Part shown: in pieces, positions 1 through 7,582 of the stretch | Layout: every line of letters starts with the position of its first letter | How positions within the stretch are numbered: position 1 is the first letter of the stretch | From: SLAN01 sp046545955 | GTDB lineage: Bacteria; Spirochaetota; Spirochaetia; DSM-27196; SKKC01 | Assembly: GCA_046545955.1 (NCBI GenBank) | Contig: JBKGYS010000078.1 | Location: forward strand, 1-11,879 | Reading direction: 5' to 3' | DNA: 11,879 bases | Made by a program: the position numbers and the translations under genes | Notes under the pieces: model-generated | Seen by the model: only the letters and a program-made list of their open reading frames with translations | Databases searched by the model: none | Told to the model about the DNA's origin: nothing

Positions 1-90
1 ACGCGCCGGCGCGAAGGCGCGCGGCGACCGGCAACGTCCGACGCTACGCGGCGAATCGAGTACGCGCTCGCGCGCAGGCGCGCGCGGATT
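1..90. other. GC-rich upstream segment with two short inverted repeats
   Basis: By hand count this stretch is about 77% G+C, against about 43% for positions 91-169. It contains two GC-only inverted repeats: CGCGCC at 2-7 with GGCGCG at 16-21 (8-nt loop), and a 6-bp stem at 69-74/79-84 with a CAGG loop. Neither is followed by a T run, so they are not convincing intrinsic terminators. All three forward frames are open over most of the segment and one reads as arginine-rich, so it could be the 3' end of an upstream gene. No recognisable protein is seen and I do not call a CDS. Confidence 0.35.
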
Positions 91-96
91 CCACGC

Positions 97-125
97 TTGT
101 CGTCGCTAACGTTTGTGGAGATATT
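97..125 (+). promoter_or_regulatory. possible sigma70-type promoter for clpB
   Basis: A TTGTCG element at 97-102 (4 of 6 to TTGACA) and GATATT at 120-125 (4 of 6 to TATAAT) are separated by 17 bp. They lie in the AT-richer stretch before clpB, leaving a leader of roughly 35-40 nt. The match is weak and chance is quite possible. No CIRCE inverted repeat (TTAGCACTC-N9-GAGTGCTAA) is present, so HrcA control is not supported, and I see no clear sigma32-type element. Confidence 0.25.
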
Positions 126-154
126 AGAAGTATAGACTACGCTTAAAGGTACGT

Positions 155-160
155 GGAGAG
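155..160 (+). promoter_or_regulatory. ribosome binding site of clpB
   Basis: GGAGAG lies 9 nt upstream of the ATG at 170, a good Shine-Dalgarno match and the clearest one in the window. It fixes the clpB start together with the conserved N-terminus (NYDKMTVKAQEAL). Confidence 0.75.
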
Positions 161-169
161 AGAAGATAT

Positions 170-2809
170 ATGAATTACGATAAAATGACGGTAAAGGCCC
201 AGGAAGCGTTGCAGGCGGCCGGAAACCTCGCGCAGAAGCATTCACACGCGACATTGGATGCCGATCACCTCATGCAGGCGCTGCTCGAGCAGGAAGGCGG
301 CGTTATTCCCCCGCTTTTAGACCGCCTCGGAGTGGACCGGCAGGCGGTTGCCTCGGCGGTGGATGAGCTACTGAACAAGAAGGCGTCGGTACACGGTGAC
401 GGCGCACAGCTGCAGCTTGCCTCGTCTATGACCGGCATATTGAATCGGGCGGAGAAGGAGGCTGATGATCTCAAAGACGACTACGTGTCGACCGAGCACC
501 TTTTCATAGGCATTCTTGAATCCAAACACGCAATTGCCGATCGTCTGAAGCGGCTCGGCGTCGTCCGGGAATCGGTTATGACCGCTCTGAAAAGCCTCCG
601 TGGCAATCAGCGGGTTACCGATCAGGACCCTGAGAGCAAATACCAGGTGCTCGAGAAGTACACGCGGGATCTTACCGCGCTCGCCCGCCGCGAAAAGCTC
701 GACCCGGTTATCGGGCGCGACGAAGAGATTCGCCGCGTCATGCAGGTATTGAGCCGGCGCACAAAGAACAATCCGGTGCTCATCGGCGAACCAGGCGTGG
801 GAAAGACGGCTATTGCCGAGGGGCTCGCACGCCGCATTGTATCCGGAGACGTGCCGGACAGCCTGAAGGAGAAAAAGCTTCTCGCCCTCGACCTCGGTGC
901 ACTCGTAGCCGGCACCAAGTTTCGCGGTGAGTTCGAGGAGCGGCTGAAAGGGGTCATTCACGAGATTTCGCAGAGCGAAGGGCAGATCGTGCTTTTTATA
1001 GACGAGCTTCATACGCTCGTAGGCGCCGGAGCAGCCGAGGGAGCGGTGGATGCATCGAATCTGCTCAAGCCGGCGCTCGCACGCGGAGAGCTGCGGTGCA
1101 TCGGCGCCACGACCCTCGACGAGTATCGCCAGCATATTGAAAAGGATGCAGCGCTCGAGCGCCGCTTCCAGATGGTTATGACCGGCGAACCGAGTGTAGA
1201 GTCCACGGTGGCGATACTCAGGGGGCTCAAGGAGCGCTACGAAGTGCATCACGGCGTGCGCATCACCGACGAAGCGCTTATCTCGGCGGCAACGCTGAGC
1301 GACCGCTACATTACCGCTCGCTTCTTGCCCGACAAAGCGATTGACCTCATCGACGAGGCGGCAAGCCGCTTGAAGATGGAAATCGAAAGCCAGCCGGTCG
1401 AGCTCGACCAGTTGCAGCGACGGATTCTTCAGCTCGATATCGAAAAACAGGCGCTGTCCAAGGAGACCGACAGCAGCAGCTCTGAACGTCGTGATCGGAT
1501 CGAACAGGAGCTCGCCGAGCTTCGTTCCCGGCGCGATGCAATGCAGTTGCAGTGGCAGAATGAGAAGAAGATCATCGAGGAGATACGCGAGCTTAAACAG
1601 CGCATCGAACAGCTGCACACAGAGGAAGCAAAAGAGGAACGCGAAGGGAACCTCAACCGTGCCGCCGAGATTAAGCACGGGCAGATTCCCGAGGCACAGA
1701 TCGAGCTCGACCGAAAGACGCAGGAGATGGAACAGCTTCAGGGCGAAGAGCGGCTTCTGCGCGAAGAGGTCACCGACGAGGACATAGCTAAGGTCGTATC
1801 GACATGGACGGGCATTCCGGTTTCAAAAATGCTTAAGAGTGAAATGCAGAAGCTTCTCGAGCTCGAAGGCATTCTCGGAAAACGGGTTATCGGTCAAGAG
1901 CGCGCCATAGAGGCGGTCAGCGACGCGATCCGGCGAAATAAGAGCGGACTCAGCGACATTAACCGTCCCACCGGCGTGTTCATGTTCATAGGACCGACCG
2001 GAGTCGGGAAAACCGAGCTTGCCAAGACACTCGCGGACTTTCTGTTCAACGACGAACGCGCGCTTACGCGAATCGATATGAGCGAGTATATGGAGAAGTA
2101 TTCGGTAAGCAGGCTAATCGGAGCTCCTCCCGGTTATGTCGGATACGAGCAGGGTGGGCAGTTGACCGAGGTCGTTCGTCGTCGGCCCTATTCAGTGCTG
2201 CTTTTCGACGAGGTCGAAAAAGCCCACCCGGATGTGTTTAACGTCCTGCTGCAGCTGCTCGACGAAGGTCGTCTAACCGACGGACAGGGCCGTCAGGTCG
2301 ATTTCCGCAACACGATTATCATCATGACGAGTAATCTCGGAAGCGATCTCATCCTCGGCGCCGATAACCCCGATGACAAGTGGCAGGATATACAAACGCT
2401 GCTTCGCAGTACGTTCAAGCCCGAGTTCCTGAACAGGCTCGACGAGATCATCATGTTCCACCGGCTTTCAGAGGATCAGATCGCGAAGATTGTCAATCTC
2501 GAGATTGCCCGCGTGGAGAAGCGCCTTGCCGAGCGCAAAATCAGTATAGAGATTACCGAGCAGGGCAAGATGCTGCTCGCAAGACTGGGCTATGACCCGG
2601 CCTTTGGAGCGCGTCCGCTGAAACGGACAATTACGAGCCGGCTCGAGAATCCGCTGGCCAAGAAACTGCTTGCGGAGGAATTCACCGACGGTGATACCAT
2701 TCGGGTCGACGCCGAAGGCGAGGAGTTGCGATTCGAGCGCGCCGCATCGAGTCGTTCCGAACAGTCGAACGTCGAGCCGGCTGAAGCTGCGGGCACGAAC
2801 ACGAAATAG
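170..2809 (+). CDS. clpB: ATP-dependent chaperone ClpB (Hsp100 disaggregase)
   Basis: ClpB is a cytosolic hexameric AAA+ disaggregase that threads aggregated proteins through its pore and works with DnaK/DnaJ/GrpE. All expected parts are visible: the double Clp-N repeat (about residues 1-150), NBD1 with Walker A GEPGVGKT (206-213) and Walker B D278/E279, a long charged coiled-coil M domain (about 410-530), and NBD2 with Walker A GPTGVGKT (608-615) and Walker B D680/E681. The pore-loop region GAPPGYVGYE and the sensor-2 motif GARPLKR near the C-terminus are also present. These positions match the E. coli protein to within a few residues. The length of 879 aa is slightly above the usual 855-865, because of a low-complexity A/E/S-rich tail after the last conserved segment. 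The M domain distinguishes it from ClpA and ClpC. The last codons and the stop lie in a tandem duplication. The nitroreductase gene follows on the same strand. Confidence 0.98.
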   Translation: MNYDKMTVKAQEALQAAGNLAQKHSHATLDADHLMQALLEQEGGVIPPLLDRLGVDRQAVASAVDELLNKKASVHGDGAQLQLASSMTGILNRAEKEADDLKDDYVSTEHLFIGILESKHAIADRLKRLGVVRESVMTALKSLRGNQRVTDQDPESKYQVLEKYTRDLTALARREKLDPVIGRDEEIRRVMQVLSRRTKNNPVLIGEPGVGKTAIAEGLARRIVSGDVPDSLKEKKLLALDLGALVAGTKFRGEFEERLKGVIHEISQSEGQIVLFIDELHTLVGAGAAEGAVDASNLLKPALARGELRCIGATTLDEYRQHIEKDAALERRFQMVMTGEPSVESTVAILRGLKERYEVHHGVRITDEALISAATLSDRYITARFLPDKAIDLIDEAASRLKMEIESQPVELDQLQRRILQLDIEKQALSKETDSSSSERRDRIEQELAELRSRRDAMQLQWQNEKKIIEEIRELKQRIEQLHTEEAKEEREGNLNRAAEIKHGQIPEAQIELDRKTQEMEQLQGEERLLREEVTDEDIAKVVSTWTGIPVSKMLKSEMQKLLELEGILGKRVIGQERAIEAVSDAIRRNKSGLSDINRPTGVFMFIGPTGVGKTELAKTLADFLFNDERALTRIDMSEYMEKYSVSRLIGAPPGYVGYEQGGQLTEVVRRRPYSVLLFDEVEKAHPDVFNVLLQLLDEGRLTDGQGRQVDFRNTIIIMTSNLGSDLILGADNPDDKWQDIQTLLRSTFKPEFLNRLDEIIMFHRLSEDQIAKIVNLEIARVEKRLAERKISIEITEQGKMLLARLGYDPAFGARPLKRTITSRLENPLAKKLLAEEFTDGDTIRVDAEGEELRFERAASSRSEQSNVEPAEAAGTNTK

Positions 2810-2840
2810 CGAGAAGGGCACGAACACGAAATAGCGAGAA
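2791..2840 (+). repeat. perfect 25-bp tandem duplication over the clpB stop codon
   Basis: Positions 2791-2815 and 2816-2840 are identical and directly adjacent. Each unit begins GGGCACGAACACG and ends AATAGCGAGAA. The first copy encodes the last clpB codons (G-T-N-T-K) and the TAG stop at 2807-2809. The second lies wholly in the gap before the nitroreductase gene. The unit is not a multiple of three, but because the stop is in copy one the protein is unaffected. Confidence 0.97.
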
Positions 2841-2858
2841 GCAGGGGTAGTGCAGGAT

Positions 2859-3425
2859 ATGGCGCAAATTATCGAAGAAATACAGGCACGGCGGGCCCGC
2901 CGTGCGCTCGATTGGAACAAAGCAATCGATCCGGAAACGATAGACAGGATGATCGAGGCGGCTCACCTTTCGGCGAGCTGCTCGAATAAACAGCCGTGGC
3001 GCTACCTTATCGCCGACTCGGATCCGGTTCGCGAACGACTTCAGGGTTGCCTGCTCGGTGGCAACTACTGGGCGCGCCATGCTCCGCTACTTATCGGCGT
3101 AGCCACGCGGAACAGCGACGATTGCCAGTTGAGCGAGAAACGCGAATACGCTTTATTCGACACGGGAATGGCGACGGCTCACCTGATATTACAGGCTACC
3201 CGCGAGGGCCTTTATGCACACCCCATGGCCGGATTCGACGCTACAAAGATGAAGGAGGAGTTTTCGCTTCCCGAGGATGTTATTCCGGTCACAATTGTCG
3301 CGATCGGGTATCCGGGAAGCACCGAGCACCTCAATGAAAAGCACCTGCAAAGCGAGCACAGCGAACGGTCGCGCGTTCCGGTTTCGGAGGTCGCCTCCCG
3401 CGAGCGTTTCATGTACGACCAATAG
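2859..3425 (+). CDS. nitroreductase-family FMN-dependent oxidoreductase
   Basis: This small (188 aa) cytosolic flavoprotein belongs to the nitroreductase superfamily, whose members bind FMN as dimers and use NAD(P)H to reduce nitro compounds, quinones or other acceptors. Visible hallmarks are the N-terminal arginine cluster (R11, R12, R14, R15) that contacts the FMN phosphate, the segment A-H-L-S-A-S-C-S-N-K-Q-P-W-R (35-48) matching the family's 'A-P-S-x-x-N-x-Q-P-W' block, a glycine-containing segment around HPMAGFD, and a late IGYPG turn. The physiological substrate cannot be inferred. The ATG at 2859 is chosen because AGGGG at 2843-2847 lies 11 nt upstream. An in-frame GTG at 2850 would add three residues. 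It starts 49 bp after the clpB stop, with no terminator seen between them, so cotranscription with clpB is possible. It ends 13 bp before the convergent permease gene. Confidence 0.88.
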   Translation: MAQIIEEIQARRARRALDWNKAIDPETIDRMIEAAHLSASCSNKQPWRYLIADSDPVRERLQGCLLGGNYWARHAPLLIGVATRNSDDCQLSEKREYALFDTGMATAHLILQATREGLYAHPMAGFDATKMKEEFSLPEDVIPVTIVAIGYPGSTEHLNEKHLQSEHSERSRVPVSEVASRERFMYDQ

Positions 3426-3438
3426 GGTGGGTCGGGTG

Positions 3439-4230
3439 TCACATTCCGCGTTTGCGGTATTCCCGGCGTACCAGTAAATCTGCAAAGAAGAAAAGCACCA
3501 GTGGGACGGCAAGGAATATCATCGTCAGCGCCGCCGCGACCGCGCGGTCGGAGCCTGCGAGAAAAGGAACAAGCAGCATCGGAAACGAAGCGACGGTTCC
3601 ACCGCCGACGATAAACACCAGAAAGTACTCGCTGAACGACACCAGGAAAACGATAAACCCACCCGAGAGCAGCGCTGGGCCAAGCATTGGAATGTGAACC
3701 CGGATAATTCGTGTAACTGGGTCGGCTCCGAGGTTTGCAGCGGCTGCATCGTAGTGAGGCGAAATCGCGCGGAATCCCGCTATCAGAGCTCTGAGCATGT
3801 ACGGATAGGCGTACATGGTCATGACAACGACAACGCCTGCGAAGGTGTCGATAAGCGCCAGTCGTATGAATACGATCTGCAGTCCGACCGCAAACACAAT
3901 CGGTGGAACAAGCGCAGGTGCAAGCAACAGCGTCTCGATGACGAGCCGTCCGCGAAACTCCTCGCGGGCGAGAATCCGCGCCGGACTTACGCAGAGCAGG
4001 GTTGTGGTTGCGACGGTGGCCAACGAGTACAGTATCGTGTTGCCGAGCGCTTGGAGTACGGGGAGGGCACGACGGCCGAGATACTCCCAGGCTCGCAGTG
4101 TCGGACCGCCCGGGAGGAGCTGTGGAAAGCGCCACGAGCCGCCGAAAGCAAGCAGGAACAGCAGCACAAGCGGAACTCCAAACACCAAGACGATGATCGC
4201 TGTAACCGCAATCGCGTTTCGCTGTGTCAT
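3439..4230 (-). CDS. ABC transporter permease, second subunit (YnjC C-terminal-half type)
   Basis: This 263-aa inner-membrane permease has about six hydrophobic segments: roughly residues 6-29, 60-82, 98-123, 128-152, 184-208 and 232-252. The cytoplasmic EAA loop that docks on the ATPase is recognisable at about 161-184 (D161-A-A-A-A-N-L-G168, ending in I-P-M-L-G-P). It resembles the permeases of spermidine/thiamine/iron-type importers. It is the last gene of the minus-strand operon: its ATG overlaps the stop of the preceding permease in an ATGA arrangement (4227-4230), which implies translational coupling and a one-to-one partner. In E. coli the related YnjC is one long protein with two permease halves, and here the halves are separate genes. 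The C-terminus is short and basic (RREYRKRGM). The transported compound is unknown. Confidence 0.9.
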   Translation of the reverse strand: MTQRNAIAVTAIIVLVFGVPLVLLFLLAFGGSWRFPQLLPGGPTLRAWEYLGRRALPVLQALGNTILYSLATVATTTLLCVSPARILAREEFRGRLVIETLLLAPALVPPIVFAVGLQIVFIRLALIDTFAGVVVVMTMYAYPYMLRALIAGFRAISPHYDAAAANLGADPVTRIIRVHIPMLGPALLSGGFIVFLVSFSEYFLVFIVGGGTVASFPMLLVPFLAGSDRAVAAALTMIFLAVPLVLFFFADLLVRREYRKRGM

Positions 4231-5168
4231 CGGCGTTTGATTCCCGGTTGCCAGACAGTTTCCACTTTTCGTGCAAGCCGTGCGTACAGATACAGGAGAA
4301 TGAGCGAGGCCAGAGCCATGAGCGTGAGCATCGCGTACGCCAGCGGTCGCATCGCGAGTTGTCGTTCGAAGTACACCGTGTACGCTGCGATCGACAGCAT
4401 CTGAGGCCGCGAACTCCCGAGAACAAATGGAATATCGTAAGCGCCGAAGGCGTAGAGAAACATAATGATGAACACGGTTGCGGCTACCGGCGCCACCTCC
4501 GGAATAATAATGCGGCGCATAATCGTTGCCCGGCGCGCTCCGAGCATCTCGGCGGTCTGAAGAAGCCGTGGATCAATACCGCGCAGCACCGGCAGAAGCA
4601 GCACCGCCGCGAACGGCAGCTCCTTATACACGTACGCGATAACGAGGCCCCGCCCGGCTGTGTCGAACAGCGGCGAGTTGTATTCCACCGGCAATGACAG
4701 GCTCTCGAGCAGCGCCGCCAGGCGTGCGAGAAAGCCGGTGCTCCCGAACACCACCATTACCACCAGGGCGACAGCAAGGTGCGGTAAAATGAGGGGTACG
4801 TGGTAGATCACCGCCGGTCCCTGGAAGCCCTGCGGGAGTTTCCAGACAGCGAGCGCGAGAAAGAACCCTCCCACAACGGCGATAAAGGCCGATCGAAACG
4901 CAACGGAGGCGGAAAACCATGCGTTTCCGGGAAACCATGGATCAGACAGCAGCTGCCGATATACGCTGAGTCCGGAAGCCGTTGGCTCCACCGGCGACCA
5001 CACACCGAACGATTGTACGGTCGACAGCACGATGCCGCCGAGAAATACCGCCGCGAACGGCAGCAGCAGCGGGCCAAGGGACACCGCAATCCGCAACATT
5101 CGACGCGTCGCAAGCGCGCGCTCGGCTTCGTTCAGCATCGATGTCGGTGTTCGCCGCCCGTATGTCAT
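4227..5168 (-). CDS. ABC transporter permease, first subunit (YnjC N-terminal-half type)
   Basis: This 313-aa integral membrane protein has about six predicted helices: near residues 27-50, 85-108, 118-142, 172-195, 227-252 and 277-298. Its EAA loop lies at about 203-226 (T205-A-E-M-L-G210, then R-I-I-I-P-E). It starts 15 bp after the substrate-binding protein gene and overlaps the second permease by 4 bp, so the two form the heterodimeric membrane channel of one importer. The first ATG, at 5168, gives an N-terminus with several arginines. A second ATG ten codons on (M11) is an alternative, and neither has a clear Shine-Dalgarno sequence. Family knowledge places it with binding-protein-dependent importer permeases. 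The substrate is not determinable from the sequence. Confidence 0.9.
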   Translation of the reverse strand: MTYGRRTPTSMLNEAERALATRRMLRIAVSLGPLLLPFAAVFLGGIVLSTVQSFGVWSPVEPTASGLSVYRQLLSDPWFPGNAWFSASVAFRSAFIAVVGGFFLALAVWKLPQGFQGPAVIYHVPLILPHLAVALVVMVVFGSTGFLARLAALLESLSLPVEYNSPLFDTAGRGLVIAYVYKELPFAAVLLLPVLRGIDPRLLQTAEMLGARRATIMRRIIIPEVAPVAATVFIIMFLYAFGAYDIPFVLGSSRPQMLSIAAYTVYFERQLAMRPLAYAMLTLMALASLILLYLYARLARKVETVWQPGIKRR

Positions 5169-5183
5169 GCGCTGCCGTCGCTT

Positions 5184-6482
5184 TTAGAAGTCTTCTCCGC
5201 GAAGAATAACCCGCTCCCAGTCCGAGTCGAGCCGACTGAGATATTCGGACGGAATCTCGGGAATCGCCGCTTCGTCGAGTCTCTCGCTCGGCAACGTAGC
5301 TTCGCCGAGATCGACGGCTTCGAAGTCCGCCCGGACGTCGCCTTCGAGCTCGTCAAGATTCAGTGACGTCGAATCTCCCCAGTTTTCCAATCGCATTTTT
5401 GAAAGCTGCATTTCCGGCGATAACGCGGCATTAATCACCGTCAGTGCACCCGGAATATTCGGCGAGTTGAACGCTATGGCGAGGTTGTGTGCGTCGGCAA
5501 ACGAGCCCTCTTCCATCACAAACGTCCGGATACTCTCCGGGTAACGCCCCTGTTCTATATAGCTCTGCGCGCGCGCCTGATCGTAAGACATCGACATAGC
5601 AACCTCCCCGTCCTGAAAGAGAGTGTCGAGAGAGGATAAGTCGGACGGATACGTTTCGCCGCTTTCCCAAAGGTATGGCTCGATATCCTGAAGGTAGTCG
5701 AATACCACCGGTGCGTTTTCTTCGTACAGCTCTTCGTCGAATCCGTCCATGTACTGCTGATGCCCTCCGGTCAGCGCGACGAAGGCCTGCCGGACAAACG
5801 CCGAACCGGTAAAATCGGGTGGTTGCGGATACGTGAACTGACCAGGATTCCGACGAACCCAGTCAGGCAGCGCAGCGAAACTCTCGGGTGGATCAACCGA
5901 CGCTGAGTCGTACTCGAAGACGAACTGTCCGGTTCCCCAGGGCGCTTCGTATCCATCGATCGGATAGCCGAAGTCGGTTTCCGCGAGCGACTTTTGCACG
6001 TAGTCGTTGAAGTTCGGCAGTGCGTCGAGAAACGGGCCGTACAGCGCTTCACCCTCGCGGGCATTCTTGAAGTTTTCCCCGTCTATCCACATGACGTCTA
6101 TGCTTCCCTCACCGCGACCAGCCTGTCGCTCGGTGAGCAAACGGTTAACAAACACCGGCGCGTCCATCGCGATGCGCTCGAGGGTAATATCGAACTCCTC
6201 GGCGAGGTGATCGGAAAACGGCCCGTCGACCCACTCGTTAATCGTAGAAGAACCACCCCACATGTGAATGCGAACGGTTGTGTCGCGCGCGGCGTCGACG
6301 ATCTCGTCGAACTCCGCATCGGTCCACTCGCGCTCTTCGCCTGGCTGTGCACATCCTGCGAGCGTTAGAAAAAGCGTAATGGTGGCGAACACCGCGGCGC
6401 TTCGCAGGCACGCCGGCATGGCCGACTGCGTCCGGGGACCGCCGGCGAGGCTTGCCGTTTCCGAATTTTCAAAGCTATTCAT
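5184..6482 (-). CDS. YnjB-family ABC transporter substrate-binding lipoprotein
   Basis: This is the extracytoplasmic solute-binding component of the importer. The mature part resembles E. coli YnjB (COG4134): an N-terminal strand followed by M-W-G-G-S-S-T-I-N-E-W-V-D (74-86) and, later, S-I-D-V-M-W-I-D-G-E-N-F (127-138), both matching the characteristic WGG...IN and D-W-I-N-G-E-N-F blocks of that family. A lipoprotein signal ends in the lipobox L-A-G-C with Cys44, so the protein is probably anchored to a membrane. The mature region is about 389 aa and strikingly acidic. The start is uncertain. ATG at 6482 is given, with a weak GGA about 8 nt upstream. ATG at 6419 would give the more standard signal peptide (Cys at position 23, 411 aa), and ATG at 6512 is also in frame. 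It sits between the ATPase and the permease genes and is preceded by a gap of about 100 bp carrying a hairpin. Confidence 0.88.
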   Translation of the reverse strand: MNSFENSETASLAGGPRTQSAMPACLRSAAVFATITLFLTLAGCAQPGEEREWTDAEFDEIVDAARDTTVRIHMWGGSSTINEWVDGPFSDHLAEEFDITLERIAMDAPVFVNRLLTERQAGRGEGSIDVMWIDGENFKNAREGEALYGPFLDALPNFNDYVQKSLAETDFGYPIDGYEAPWGTGQFVFEYDSASVDPPESFAALPDWVRRNPGQFTYPQPPDFTGSAFVRQAFVALTGGHQQYMDGFDEELYEENAPVVFDYLQDIEPYLWESGETYPSDLSSLDTLFQDGEVAMSMSYDQARAQSYIEQGRYPESIRTFVMEEGSFADAHNLAIAFNSPNIPGALTVINAALSPEMQLSKMRLENWGDSTSLNLDELEGDVRADFEAVDLGEATLPSERLDEAAIPEIPSEYLSRLDSDWERVILRGEDF

Positions 6483-6542
6483 ACTGTTATCCGTGTGCCT
6501 TTCTTCCGACATGTTGCGGCTGTAGGCGCTTTGGCGCGTCAC

Positions 6543-6576
6543 ACCGCGTTCCACGCCATGGGAACCGAAAAGCGGT
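6543..6576 (-). promoter_or_regulatory. intercistronic stem-loop between ATPase and binding-protein genes
   Basis: The arms ACCGC+GTTCC (6543-6552) and GGAAC plus GCGGT (6561-6565 and 6572-6576) pair over 10 bp around an 8-nt loop, interrupted by a 6-nt bulge (6566-6571). The structure begins 7 nt after the ATPase stop codon (TGA at 6584-6586) in the transcript. There is no U run, so it is not a normal intrinsic terminator. An mRNA-stabilising or processing element that raises expression of the binding protein is a plausible role, by analogy with other importer operons. Confidence 0.4.
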
Positions 6577-6589
6577 ATTGAGGTCAATA
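6576..6589. promoter_or_regulatory. 14-bp palindrome, possible operator
   Basis: TATTGAGGTCAATA is an inverted repeat of TATTGA around GG. It is followed directly by another TATTGAG (6588-6594), so the half-site occurs three times within 19 bp. It lies over the end of the ATPase gene, at an AT-rich spot in a GC-rich operon. On the minus strand it includes TTGACC, a 5-of-6 match to a -35 box, but no good -10 box follows at the right distance. Confidence 0.3.
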
Positions 6590-7576
6590 TTGAGCGGCAT
6601 CGAGCGGTTCGAAGAAATCGGTCAGGTGAATAATAACCTGTTCGCCGACGGTAAAACGTCGACTGAGGTCGAACGCGACGATTTCGTAATTGCCGAACTC
6701 GACGGTATATCGCACCACGATTCCGAGAAAGCGAACGTCGGAGATCACCGCCGGATGCCCGCACTCGGACGATTTGTCGGCCGCTTCGAGCCGCGCGTGT
6801 TCGGCGCGGAACAGAAGGTATTCCGTTTCCGGTTCCCTCGGCAGACACAGACCTTCCGCGTCGACGGTCGCCACCCGGTTGACCGGACCGAGAAATCTCG
6901 CCGCCTCGAGCGTCCCGGGCCGGTTGTAGACCTGTTGCACCGTATCGAATCGGGCAACGCCGCCGTCGAGCATAACCCCGAGACGGTCGCTCATCGCGAA
7001 TGCTTCCTCGAGGTCGTGCGTGACCGCGATAGTCGTCGTTCCGAAACTACGCTGTGTACTCCGAATGTATTCGGCGGTCTGGAGCTTGAGATTGCGGTCG
7101 AGGTGCGCGAACGGCTCGTCGAGGAGAAGGACCGCCGGTTTCAGCACGAGCGCGCGGGCGAGCGCCGCCCGCTGTTTCTGACCACCGGAAACCTGCGAAG
7201 GGTAGCGCTGTGCGCACTCCTCGAGCTCGAAATAGCGAAGCGATTCGGCGACCCGCTCCGCCCGCTCGGCACGGGAGAGCCAGCCGCGTTGCTCGAGGCC
7301 GAAGGCGACGTTGTCGCGGATGGTCATATGCGGGAACAGCATATAATCCTGGAAAACGAGGATAACCGGCTCGCGCTCGTTGACGGGACGTTCGAAGCGG
7401 ATTTGCCCCTCGGTTGGAACATCGATACCCGCGATCATCCGAAGCAGCGTGGTCTTCCCGACGCCGGAGGGGCCGACAAGGCTTATGAGCTCGCCTGATT
7501 CCACCGTAAAGGAGACGTCGTTTACGACACGGGTGGTTCCGAAATCCTTGCTTACGTGGTGGAGCTCCAGGTTCAT
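6584..7576 (-). CDS. ABC transporter ATP-binding protein (importer ATPase with C-terminal TOBE-like domain)
   Basis: This 330-aa cytoplasmic ATPase powers the importer. All nucleotide-binding motifs are intact: Walker A G35-P-S-G-V-G-K41-T-T, Q-loop Q76 in V-F-Q-D-Y-M-L-F-P-H, the signature V-S-G-G-Q-K-Q-R (129-136), Walker B L-L-L-D153-E154-P, D-loop A-H-L-D (157-160) and switch His187 in V-T-H-D. Residues from about 230 to the end form an extra beta-rich region of the TOBE type, as in PotA/MalK-like ATPases. E. coli YnjD is shorter, about 217 aa, and lacks such a tail. The ATG lies 6 bp after the stop of the GGT-family gene with no clear Shine-Dalgarno sequence, so translation is probably coupled to it. 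The helix D-Y-M-L-F-P-H-M after the Q-loop is typical of sugar/polyamine/iron/thiamine importers. Confidence 0.95.
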   Translation of the reverse strand: MNLELHHVSKDFGTTRVVNDVSFTVESGELISLVGPSGVGKTTLLRMIAGIDVPTEGQIRFERPVNEREPVILVFQDYMLFPHMTIRDNVAFGLEQRGWLSRAERAERVAESLRYFELEECAQRYPSQVSGGQKQRAALARALVLKPAVLLLDEPFAHLDRNLKLQTAEYIRSTQRSFGTTTIAVTHDLEEAFAMSDRLGVMLDGGVARFDTVQQVYNRPGTLEAARFLGPVNRVATVDAEGLCLPREPETEYLLFRAEHARLEAADKSSECGHPAVISDVRFLGIVVRYTVEFGNYEIVAFDLSRRFTVGEQVIIHLTDFFEPLDAAQY

Positions 7577-7582
7577 ACGTAG

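Noticed and set aside
91..169. CIRCE element or heat-shock sigma promoter before clpB
   Set aside because: No TTAGCACTC/GAGTGCTAA repeat is present and no convincing sigma32-type -10 sequence was seen.
368..1678. 436-codon open frame on the minus strand inside clpB
   Set aside because: It is fully antisense to an unambiguous clpB, its translation shows no domain, and long antisense frames are expected from codon bias in GC-rich coding DNA.
3446..3457. CCGC-GTTT-GCGG mini-hairpin near the convergent gene ends as a terminator
   Set aside because: The stem is only 4 bp, no T run follows on either strand, and it lies within the last codons of the permease.
6483..6848. Upstream extension of the binding-protein frame to an ATG at 6848
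   Set aside because: It would place about 260 bp inside the ATPase gene and put a long non-hydrophobic segment before the lipoprotein signal peptide. Starts at 6482 or 6419 fit the signal far better.
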